Source of the DNA: Anthoceros angustus
Lineage: Eukaryota; Streptophyta; Anthocerotopsida; Anthocerotales; Anthocerotaceae
Length of the DNA: 64,000 nt
Assembly (NCBI GenBank): GCA_010909165.1
Contig: MU008168.1
Location: 1,054,001 to 1,118,000 of the forward strand
Direction: 5' to 3'
Numbering within the stretch: the stretch's first letter is position 1; each line of letters starts with the position of its first letter. Below the pieces are notes generated by a model. It ran no database searches and had not been told where the DNA came from. It saw only the letters and a program-made list of their open reading frames with translations. Positions 48,601 to 58,743 of this stretch are shown piece by piece. The position numbers and the translations under genes are program-made.

Positions 48601-51600
48601 AGCAGAAGGGTATTACATTGTGAATGCAGATCAGCAATATGTTGTGCCAACTAGTGGTTCTCCTCTGCGTGGACTTATTCAGGTAAAGTCATATGGTGGG
48701 GATATCAATTGTTGTGGGGATATCAATTATTGTGGGGATCCTAAACGTGGTGAGATCATGGAAAATTGTGTTACTGAACCTGTTAGTGGTAGTCAGCATG
48801 TGAAGTTTGTACAGCTCCGTTTTCTTAAGTTGCACTTTTGAATAGCGCTCTGGTATACTTTTCAGGATCACATTGTCAGTGCAACTCTTCTTACAAAGCG
48901 CGACACATTCTTTACCAAACAAGACTACAACCAGCTGGTTTATGCAGCTTGTGTTTCATCTGCACCAGCACATCCTTTGAAACAAAGTGGTGTTGTGGGA
49001 ATAGTTGAAAGAGATCGGACAATTAGGTCACTTCCTCCAGCTGTTCTCAAACCCCAGCCCCTATGGACGGGAAAGCAGGTGGTGTCTGAGCTTTGGTGTT
49101 TGTGTCTTCTCCTGAGCTGGTGCTCAGTGCGGCATGCCTGCAGGCTTTCTGGGTGTTTGCTAACAGTATTCTTTTTGAGCAGGTAATCACAACCGTGTTG
49201 AATTATATAACAACCGGGTCTCGTCCCTTTTCCTTGAAAGCAGCAGGAAAGGTGTCAGGGGATTATTGGGGGAAGACAAGTGGTGAACTAGAAGTACTCA
49301 TTAGCAACAATGAGCTTCTGTGTGGTGTGATTGATAAAGCTCAGTTTGGCCAGTATGGGTTGGTCCATACGTTCCAAGAGTTATATGGACCTGAAGCTAC
49401 TGGATGCCTACTTTCTATGTTCAGTCGTTTGTTCACCTCCTATTTGCAGGTTTGTGGTGTTTCGTTCTTTCGCTCTGTGATCTACTGGACATTTCTGACC
49501 GAAGCTGATCCTATGATTTCATGCAGATGCATGGGTTCACATGTGGTGTGTCAGACTTGCTCTTGATGCCACATGGAGAGCAAGAACGGTCCATGAAGTT
49601 GCAGAAGGCTGATGAGCTAGGGGACGATGTCCATAGTAGATTTGTGGGCAGAGAAAGTGACAATATAGGTAAGGATCGTAGTTCGTTGTGGTTCTCTGAT
49701 TTTGCTCCTGCATCGTGCTGAACTGTTATCTGGTAGCTGCACTAGAACTTTGTGTTTCAAGGTTGTTGTTGATGTTTTGATTTTTACATGAATAGATTCG
49801 GAGACACTTAAACTGGAAGTTGAGAAGATTTTGCAGACAAAGGGAGATGCTGGGCGTGCACGGCTAGACATGTTAATGACAAGTGCCCTGAACCGCATTA
49901 CTTCTGATGTTAACAACTCTCTGTTTCCAAGACAGCTTCTGAAACCTTTCCTTTCGAATTGGCTAGCATTGATGACCGTGACAGGGGCAAAGGGTGGGTT
50001 GGTGAGTACAAAGCTGTTCAGCTATCCAATCTGTCTTCTCCTTCAAAGGTTCCTACCAGCTGGGACAACATGAATGATGTCGCAGGGTTGGTGGAGATAC
50101 TTACTTCGCTCACATCTGCAGGTGAACTTCACTCAGATTTCTTCCCTTTTGGGTCAGCAAGAACTGGAGGGGAAACGTGTACCACGTATGGCTTCTGGGA
50201 AGCCTCTGCCAACCTTTTCTCCTTGGGATACTGGAGCTCGGGCAGGTGGTTTTATCAGTGATCGTTTTTTAACTGGTTTAAGGCCTCAAGAATACTACTT
50301 CCACTGCATGGCAGGTCGCGATGGGTAAGACGAGGTTTGGTGTGCTAAGCAGACGGTTGTATGCTTTTGTATGCTTTGTGATAATTCTTATACTGCAACC
50401 TGTCTTACAGGTTGGTAGACACTGCGGTGAAGACATCAAGGAGTGGCTATCTACAAAGATGCCTTGTGAAAAATCTCGAGTCATTGAAAGTGCACTATGA
50501 TTACACTGTGCGAGACTCTGACAATTCCATCATACAGTTTCGCTATGGAGAAGATGGTGTCGACGTAACGAAATCTGGATTTGTAAAACAGTTTGAGCGA
50601 CTTGCGATCGTGAGACACTGATATTCCTTGTGCTTTCCTTTTCATGCAGTAGATGTCTGAAATGTGCAGGAACATTGTGATCTAAGTGCACTTGTTTTTT
50701 TCCTCCTGTAGAACCAAGATCTTGTGGCAACTCGCTTGGCCAGAGATGACTTGCTGCAATCCTCTTTGGAGAAGAGTAGCAAGAAGAAAAAGCGACGGTC
50801 TGGGAAGGTTGATACTCAGAACAGTGACCCCCTTGAGAGTGTGTCGGAAGCATACAAGCAGGCACTGGATGACTTCATTGCACGTGTGGACTCTTCCTCA
50901 AGACGAGAAAGGAAACATCTGCAGTTGCGACATACCTATCAGAAGGAAAACTTCAAGAAGTTGATGGAAATGAAATATGTGTCAAGTCTTGCCAACCCTG
51001 GGGAACCAGTGGGTGTGGTTGCTGCCCAGTCTGTTGGCGAGCCTTCGACGCAAATGACGTAAGTTTCTTTGTTGGAAGGCTAAACTAACCAGTCTTGTAT
51101 ACAGTATCGGACTTCAGCAGCGCCGTTGCGGGATGGGTGCATTAGACTCATTGGTGTGTGCAAACACTGATACAGGCTGAACACTTTTCACTTCGCTGGA
51201 CGTGGAGAGATGAATGTGACTCTTGGCATTCCGCGCCTTCGAGAGGTTTTAATGACTGCATCAAAGGAGATATCTACACCTATAATGACTTGCCCATTGC
51301 GAGCTGGTAGAACAAGGTGTGGACTCTGACAACCTGATCTTGTGACCTTGCATGCTGTTAGATTTAGAACAGTTGTTTTGCCCTTCTTTTCTGATTAGGC
51401 TACCCAGTTCTGTGTCCATTTGGTTACCTGTGTTCTGCTGGCACTCAGGGATGACGCAGAGAGAATAGCCATGCAGCTGAGGAAGCTCAGGCTAATAGAT
51501 CTTGTTGAGAGGGTTGAAGTCTCCGAGGTGCCTTTTTGGGTGCACAACGGTGTGGCTCACAGAGTCTACAAGGTGAAGCTGCACCTCTATCCTCCAGAAA

Positions 51601-52923
51601 GGTTCCCAGCATATCTGAACCTTGGACTGGAAGAGTGCGAGCAGGTAGTTCGGGACAAATTTTCTCCTCGGCTGTTGAAAGAGATGACTCGGGCCTTTGG
51701 AGCTTCAGGCAAAACTCGAAACGAAGCTGTGCAGATTGCAACCGTTTCTCAATCCGAGGGCAGCAAAGAGGAGCCACAAGGAGATAGTGAAGGGCCAGAT
51801 ACTGGAAAACCTGGGGCAAAGAAAAAAGGCCAGGACGATGAGGAGGGAGACGACGAGGATGAGGACGAGGATACAGATGAGGAAGGTGCTGACGCAGAGA
51901 AGAGGAGAGGTCAAGGGACTGACGAGAGAGGATATGATGATATGCAAGATGAGGAAGAGGAGGCAATTGCGAAGAAAACGTTGGAAGGGGATGAAACAGC
52001 TATCGAGGAGGGGAAGGAGGAGGAGGAGGAGGAGGAGGAGCAGGGGAAGAGGGATCGTGAGGGCAATGGAGGAACTGCTGAGTCTGATAGTGATGCTGGT
52101 GACGCTGAAGGAGAATCGAGTGGGAGAAGCACTGTACATCAAGCTTACGTGAAACTACCTTCCACTGGTGGAGTCGGGAAAGAGAAGAAGAAGAAAGAAA
52201 GTGATGTAGAGAACAGTTTCTCTGCCAAGGGGTCAATGTTTGAGATCCGACACACCGTCAACAAAAAACATCCTCCGATCATGTTGGCAGAGGTAACAGC
52301 ACTTTGGCAGAACGTGCGTGCATGACCTGCTATGGTGTTTGTACTAATGAGTGGTGTGAACGCACTCGCAGATTGTTGAGAAGGTGGCCAGGCAGGTTAC
52401 AATACGGTCTGTTTCAGGCATCGAACGGTGTGCGGTGATTGACTACAAAGGCGATCCCAACACCCCAGCCTTGCAGGCAGACGGTGTCAACTTTGAGGGA
52501 CTGTGGGCGTTTGAGGAGGAGTTAGATCTAAACAGGCTAACCACAAACAGCATCGGAGCCATGCTTCAGGTGTACGGGGTGGAAGCCGCTCGGGCGACAA
52601 TATTGTCGGAGGTGCAAGCCGTGTTTGGGCTGTACGGTATTGCTGTGGACAGCCGTCACCTGGGTCTCATTGCCGACTTCATGACCTTCGGCGGAGGCTT
52701 TCGGGGATGCAACAGAACTGGCATCCAGTCCAGCCCCTCCCCCTTTCTCAAGATGAGCTTTGAGACGGCCACGAGCTTTCTTATGGATGCCACCCTGCAG
52801 CAGGAAACCGACACGTTGGAGTCTCCCTCTGCCCGTATTGTCATGGGCCGTGTTGTACAATCCGGCACGGGCTCCTTCGATTTGCTTCAGCAGGTGGACG
52901 GCTTGATCAAGAGCTACTGCTGA
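45686..52923 (+). CDS. NRPA1: DNA-directed RNA polymerase I largest subunit
   Basis: Catalytic subunit that makes the large rRNA precursor in the nucleolus. Twenty exons join in frame: 45686-45870, 45981-46140, 46226-46560, about 46675-46985, 47095-47284, 47367-47528, 47662-47854, 47940-48230, 48333-48422, 48535-48681, 48866-49078, 49183-49449, 49527-49669, 49796-49993, 50122-50324, 50411-50609, 50712-51059, 51176-51315, 51449-52291 and 52372-52923. Landmarks: zinc ligands [17 protein letters not shown], the magnesium-binding loop [10 protein letters not shown], the bridge-helix region [16 protein letters not shown], and the trigger loop [17 protein letters not shown]. An acidic, lysine-rich insert (about 51750-52140) in the C-terminal part is typical of polymerase I rather than II or III. 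The ending [12 protein letters not shown] matches plant NRPA1. The start [16 protein letters not shown] is shorter than in Arabidopsis but fits. Confidence 0.96.
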
Positions 52924-53341
52924 CGAGCCAAGGGGGTATCCATGGCTTGACTACTGTCTTGACCACCAGCCTGCCTTGAAGTGATTTGAACATCACTTCA
53001 GGAATCGGTCCGGGTGCCAAATCATGGCAGAGTGATCTTTCCAAACTGCTTCGAAGGCGAAGAGATGAGAAACGGAGAGAAGGGAAAAGAGGACAACGAG
53101 GCAACAGAGAGGAGGTGGATTTGCCATGCAAGTAGCACGAGGAAAGGCCCGCAATTTTGCAGGAACAATTTAGAAGCGTGCGTGATGTATGTATGAGTCA
53201 CAATCCAAACTTGTCGGCCTCAACAGGTCGTTTGTTGAGGGATGCAATGTCTGTGTGTACATACGCGGAGAGCAATTCAATGAAAAACCTTGAGCAAAGT
53301 TGGACAAGCTGCTGCCGCTGCTTCTGCAGCCAGAGGAGTGG
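52924..53341. other. Convergent 3' flanks of NRPA1 and thioredoxin
   Basis: The two genes end toward each other here, about 420 bp apart. The region should hold both 3' UTRs and poly(A) sites. No gene is visible. Confidence 0.4.
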
Positions 53342-53878
53342 TCAGTTGGACACCAGAGTAGGCAGAATGTCATTGATCAAAGCCTCGAGCTTCTGCCGGG
53401 AAATGGCTCCCTCTTTCCGGCTCCCGGAGACTTCCTGGCCATCCTTGAAGATGATCAAAGCCGGCAGGCCATAAATGCCGTATCTCTCCAGCAGCGATTC
53501 GTCGCGGCCGGCTTCCACCTTCACCACCTGCAGCTGGCCGTCATACTGCTGCGCCGCCCAGTCCATGAGAGGCGCCACCAGCTTGCACGGCCCGCACCAG
53601 TCGGCCCAGAAATCCACCAGCACCGGCACCTCCGACTTGAGCACCACCGACTCGAACTCCGACACCCCGACGCTGGCCGCCTTCTTGGCCGCCGCGCACA
53701 CCTGCCATTTCCGCGGCTCTGCTCGCAGCGACACAAATCGAGGCCCTGATCCCAGGCTTGCTGGCCCTAGGCAGGAGCTGGAGCTGGAGCTGGAGCTCGG
53801 GCTGGGGCTGGCGATGGCGCGGCAGCAGGCGGACGCAGACGCGTTGGTCACGGCGGCCATGGCAGCCATGCTCATCAA
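53342..53878 (-). CDS. Plastid thioredoxin (x-type likely)
   Basis: Disulfide reductase of the chloroplast stroma. One exon, 178 residues. The first 65 or so residues are serine/alanine-rich with few acids, as in a plastid transit peptide. The thioredoxin fold follows with VPVLVDFWADWCGPCKLVAP (redox WCGPCK), the cis-proline in YGLPALIIFKDG, and EVSGSRKEGAI. The last motif (GSR-EGAI) and the WCGPCK site are closest to thioredoxin x as I remember it; m-type is the alternative. Thioredoxin x normally serves 2-Cys peroxiredoxin. The gene starts with MMSMAAMAAV, so several methionines could be the true start; the first is given. Confidence 0.9.
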   Translation of the reverse strand: MMSMAAMAAVTNASASACCRAIASPSPSSSSSSSSCLGPASLGSGPRFVSLRAEPRKWQVCAAAKKAASVGVSEFESVVLKSEVPVLVDFWADWCGPCKLVAPLMDWAAQQYDGQLQVVKVEAGRDESLLERYGIYGLPALIIFKDGQEVSGSRKEGAISRQKLEALINDILPTLVSN

Positions 53879-55129
53879 GAGCTCAGTGCACGTTTGGCTA
53901 CCGTTGGTCGCTGCTCCGACTCGGTACGAGACCCACCAGTCACCGTCTGTGAGGGTCGCTGCCGGTCACTGCGACCCTCACCACACTATTTTGTTCTTGT
54001 TTTTCTTCATTTATCTGCACTAGGTAGCTATGGGGTTTCGATCCCTGGTCCCTGCCTGTCTTGTTTGAAGGGTTTGGGCTTAAGTCGAACCCGCTAACCA
54101 AGAGGTCCCTCGTGCTTGGAGTGGGGATCGACGGACATGCATATCTGCTCTTGCGCAGACCAGCAGTCAGCTCTGGTTACATAGCCACTCTTGCGTATCT
54201 GCTCCAAAGAAATGGTCTCTCTTCCGTCTGCTCATCCTCTTTGAACACTCATGCTGATCCAGTTCTGAGTCATGACTACAGGGCCCAATGGATTGAAAAC
54301 ACACCATCACCTTGCACGAAATGTTCTCAAGACATGACTTGCGTCTTTCTCTACGAAACAAAAGGAATGAGCTGTGTAAATCCTTATCGAGTACACAGGT
54401 CAGATACCTTCCTTCCAGCTGGGCATTTCCTTGGACCCTCTATCACCGCCCCAAGTTTGCCCCCAAACCAAAGACAACGCACAACCCTCACTTGTGCATG
54501 TTGGAGTGACAAGTCTCATTGCATTTCACACACAACCGGGTTTACGAACGAATTCAGCAGATGTGATGACACACAACACGTCCCCTGCCTGCCTCATGGT
54601 GCACCTGACAGGACCGTAATCAGCAAGTGCCGCCAACGCTATCAGCTGGCTGGCCTTCTGCTGCCCGGGTTTGCCATTGGAGATCTGCTGCTTTGCCGCA
54701 TCCGCCTCAGGCAGCCTCAAACCCGAATCCCTCTCTAAGGACAAGAAACCTCTCAGCAGGCTTCCGTGCCTTGGCCAGACTCCGCAGCGAAGGTGTAGGG
54801 TGAACGGGTGAACATGCCCATTAGGGCAAAAATATCATACCATACACAAGAGCAGACACGAGTGATGCAATGCTTCCGCGAGCCATTCAAATCAATACAG
54901 ACTACGAGAATTCCTCACTCGCGCTAGAGGCAGCCTTCTTGCTTTGCGTATCACTCTCCCCAACAACAAACAGGTTAGTAACGCCTACTCCAACGTAGCT
55001 TCTTGACACACAACAACTCTTCAAGTTCAAAGCTACTGACCGTCCTGGCTACTCAAACTCATTTGAGCTTGGCGTTTGCTTCTTCCAAATTTTTTGCAGG
55101 CTTCTTTACAAGAACTTCAAAAAGGCAGA
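53879..55129. other. Spacer between thioredoxin and epsilon-tubulin
   Basis: Divergent promoters of the two genes should lie here. A plus-strand frame (54061-54738) has no recognisable domain and is probably chance. Confidence 0.4.
54020..54115 (-). mobile_element. Possible tRNA-derived SINE or tRNA relic
   Basis: On the minus strand a box-A-like TGGTTAGCGGG (54101-54091) is followed about 50 bp later by a box-B-like GGATCGAAACC (54045-54035; consensus GGTTCGANNCC). The spacing suits an internal polymerase III promoter. No cloverleaf fold, tail or flanking duplication was established. Confidence 0.3.
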
Positions 55130-58100
55130 ATGCCTCGTGAAATTATTACCATCCAGTGCGGTCAATGCGGCAATCAGGTACTACTTCTGGCCCACATTCC
55201 ATCGAATGCAACTTCTCCCTGGACCAATATGTTGCCAGATTTACGTTCTTCGCCTCTTGTTTTTTTCTCTCCTGCAAGATTGGATGCCGATTTTGGGAGC
55301 TTGCTCTCAGGGAGCATGCCACCTGCAATACCAAAGCAACTTACGATCATGCTTTGAGCAGGAAAGCAAGCTTCTCATTATGTTGAAATGGCAAAACATT
55401 TACGATTTCAGTACACGCCTTGATTTAACAAGTTCAACCATTTTATTTCATGACTACAGCTTCTTCAGGCATGTTGATAGCCGACACGACCCTCCACTCG
55501 AGCTACCTGTTGGAGCAGGCGATACTCCTATTCATTCTTTGAAGGTTAAATCATTATGGTTTGAAGGATGAAGTTTTCCTTGTGGAGATTTTGTTAGAAA
55601 TATAGTAGTCTTGCTCAATGTAAAGTGAGAAGCAGTGAACCTTTAATTTCTTATGTATATATAATGTCTTACAGGCTAGAACAATTTTGATCGATATGGA
55701 AGAAAATGTTATTAATAATATTTTAAAAGTAAGTTGTTGATCTTTAATATAATATAACTTTAATATTCATATCAATCAGATAAAATCTAATCTAATTTTT
55801 CTGGTCTAATCTAGGAAAATATTGCGGATCTCTTTGACTCAAAACAACTTCTAACTGGAACATCAGGTTCTGGGAACAATTGGTGAGTACAATCTTTTTT
55901 TGTTCATGTTCATATTTTTTTTTAATTTTATTTCATCTTATATCGTTTTCTTTAATCCAGGGCTCATGGATATGGACTATATGGACCTCAATATATCGAT
56001 AGGATTCTTGAAAAACTAAGGATGGAGGTAAAAGATATATACATATGATATAGTATTTATTTATCCCTTCCCTATTGTAGACTGTAACATCTTGGGAGTG
56101 GCATGTAGTTTGAGGATAGACAATGGGGGGCCTAGAGGGAGTGGATGCCCTTGTTGCTAGTAGCTTAGGCACACCATGGTACAAGTTGTCAAGTACCAAG
56201 TCTCATGATGGGAAAAATTTCATTCAAGTGGGCTACAATAGACCTAGTTTTCTTCTTCTTCCCCCCTTCGCCTAGGGCCTCTAGAAGCTTGTTCCCCATC
56301 GCCCTAGTGTAGATGAGACTTCTCATCTTTGCATATTTTTAAAGTCTCCATGTTCTCCTTTGTATTTATAGATATTATATCAAAATAAAAAACGTGTTTC
56401 TCATTTTGTAGGTGGAACGTTGTGAGTCCCCCCAAAGTTTTTTCTTGCTCCATTCATTAGGTGGAGGTACTGGGTCGGGTCTTGGAAGCTATATAATGGA
56501 GACTTTACATGTACGTCATGTTTTTTTTGTGTTCTGTATATGTACTTGTCAAATAAGCTTTCAACTAAGTTTGTACTTTGTCAGGATATTTATCCCAAAC
56601 TATATAGATTGACAACATCAATCTATCCATCAGTGGATGACGACGTGGTGACATCTCCTTATAATAGGTGGTGCTATAGTCTTATTTATTAATATAAATA
56701 ATATCTATAGGGTTCAATGTGCAGGGTTAATTCAATTCTCATATATTTAATCTATCAATTAGTTTTTTATTATTCTGGTGGTTTTTTTAATTAGTATTCT
56801 CTCTACTACGGCTTTAGCTGAACATGTGGATTGTGTTCTTCCTATCGAGAATCAAGCATTACTTGATATTGTCAGGTATGCATTGCTTTCCATCACAAAT
56901 AACATTTTGTTATGTATTTCTCTCTAAATTGTTCATTCTTACATGGACAAAAAAATTCTCACTAGAAAAAATGAAGCTTCAGCTGCAAAGAAGAATTTTT
57001 CTACATCAAAAGCCAAATCGAAGGTCAAATTGCAAGCATTTGATTCCATGAATGAAATAGCAGCTAACCTCTTGCTGAATTTGACAAGTTCCATCCGTTT
57101 TGAAGGGCCATTAAATGGTAGGTCCGCATTATCTCATGGGAGTCTAGTAAACTACTTGATTTTGTTTATAAATGTGCTAGCTTATAATAATATCACCTCA
57201 TTATCTCATGAGAGTGTGGTAGACTAAGTGATTTCGTTTATGAATGTGCTAGCTTATAATATTATCACCTTACCATGTTTACTTGTATCGTTTTGTGTAT
57301 TCAATTTCCAAGTGGACTTGAATGAGATAACAGCGAATCTTGTTCCATTCCCCAAGCTACATTTTCTCCTTTCTAGTATGGCACCATTGAGCATGGAACC
57401 AACATGTGGTAAGGTGTAAGAGATTATGAAGATATTGATAAGATTTATGAAGTTTTAATCAATATTTTTAATGAAGCTAGCATATTTTCTTGGATATTAA
57501 TGAATAAATGGGGTGCCCCTTCTTGACTTGACTAGACAAAATAACATCTCAATCGCAAAGAGTAGATCAGGTGAGTCTTTATTGGAAAAAGCACCTTAAT
57601 TAGATATCTATGGAGGATCAATATTTTCTATTTGCATCCCAAGTGCAAACTATCTCATACAAAAGTGAAAATTGTGTGCACAGATCTTCAACGAAGTCTT
57701 TGGGAAGGAAAACCAACTTTTAAAAGTTAATCCTTCTTCTTCTATGTACTTGGGATGCGGTCTTCTTTTACGCGGAGGTGTGTGCAATATTTCTGATTTG
57801 AGCCACAATCTACTACGTATGAAGCACCGATTTAAAATGGTAATGGTATTGGATGATATGGAGCCTAAATTGTGTTTCAGGGAAAAAAAAACTTTGAGTT
57901 CTTCCATTAACTATGTGGAAGTAGATCTTCTTAAAGCTACGGACTAATAAAACTCTTGCTGCAGGTGCATTGGAACCAAGAAAGCTTCAAAATTGGCATT
58001 TGTCACCAACCACCAACAAACACTAATTTATCACTTCTTTGCCTTGCAAATAACACAGCTTTCAGGTATGTCATAATATTGTATTGGATTTTGATGGTGT

Positions 58101-58519
58101 CGGTTTATTCTCTTATATTATACTAATATTTATTTTTATATCTGTGGTGTAAAATCTAAACAGCAAGAAGCTCATAACCATGAGAGAGACCTTTAACAAG
58201 CTATACAAGAAACGTGTTTTTATTCATCATTACAGCCAATTTATGGATATAAGTTACTTTGAGAATTGCTCTGGTACTGCATGTCTTAAAATCTGAGATT
58301 CATTAATTATTTTTAATATGGATTATAATAAATAAGACCTACAAACAAAATACATAACCACATTACCTTTTAACGCTTGCTTTATCCATGTTGTATGACA
58401 AGAAGTACTGATATTTCGCAGATCAAGTGGATGATTTGATAGCTCAATACTCTGAAATCGAATCAATGACGTCACCTCAGCAAGTCATGAGATTGAAACC
58501 CATCATCTTGTCATGCTAA
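55130..58519 (+). CDS. TUBE1: Epsilon-tubulin
   Basis: Tubulin of centrioles and basal bodies, needed for triplet microtubules. Sixteen exons match the family in order: 55130-55177 (MPREIITIQCGQCGNQ), 55279-55361 (IGCRFWELALREHA), 55460-55544 (FFRHVDSR), 55675-55728, 55815-55881 (GTSGSGNNW), 55960-56027, 56412-56510 (HSLGGGTGSGLGSY, GTP-binding loop), 56584-56667 (SIYPSVDDDVVTSPYN), 56793-56874 (CVLPIENQALLDIV), 56966-57117 (NEIAANLLLNLTSSIRFEG), 57312-57408 (ITANLVPFPKLHFLLSS), 57536-57570, 57684-57839 (YLGCGLLLRGG), 57965-58065 (WNQESFKIGICHQPP), 58164-58274 (LYKKRVFIHHYSQF) and 58422-58519 (stop TAA). IGCRFWELALREHA and the VDLNEITANLVPFP block separate it from gamma- and delta-tubulin. 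All introns are GT-AG except the second, which starts GA (AG|GAAAGC). Introns are strongly A+T-rich compared with the neighbours. Confidence 0.95.
56091..56211. repeat. Dispersed repeat inside an epsilon-tubulin intron
   Basis: The stretch CTAGAGGGAGTGGATGCCC and TAGCTTAGGCACACCATGGT matches the reverse complement of the 60-bp unit at 15061-15180 and the GGAGTGGATGCCC words of 5300-5330. It sits in the intron between the sixth and seventh exons. Confidence 0.65.
57134..57272. repeat. About 70-bp tandem pair in an epsilon-tubulin intron
   Basis: ATCTCATGGGAGTCTAGTAAACTA...GTGCTAGCTTATAATAATATCACCT is followed by a near copy with ATCTCATGAGAGTGTGGTAGACTA. Both lie within the intron between the exons ending 57117 and starting 57312. 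Confidence 0.7.
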
Positions 58520-58743
58520 AATATAACAAATTAATCAAAAACATATCAGATTTCATTTCTGCGTTTTTATGAAGTATGATACAATCGATTCTGATTTTCT
58601 GTGTTATGATGAGAATTCAAGTAGTGTTAGCCATCCATCTCGGTTTCTACAGGGATGGAGTTCAGCAACAACATTCACCCCCAAGAAAACAAGCAATGTT
58701 CTCTGGCGCAGACACTTGATCGCTGGCTATTTCTTCATTTTTC
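58520..58743. other. Short A+T-rich spacer
   Basis: Separates the epsilon-tubulin stop codon from the convergent PPR gene stop codon. No gene is seen. Confidence 0.4.

Noticed and set aside
54061-54738. A 225-codon plus-strand ORF as a gene
   Set aside because: No domain, no splice context and ordinary composition; it also overlaps the SINE-like motif.
55130-55177. Gamma-tubulin, suggested by the MPREIIT start
   Set aside because: Every later exon (IGCRFWELALREHA, VDLNEITANLVPFP, WNQESFKIGI) matches epsilon-tubulin instead.
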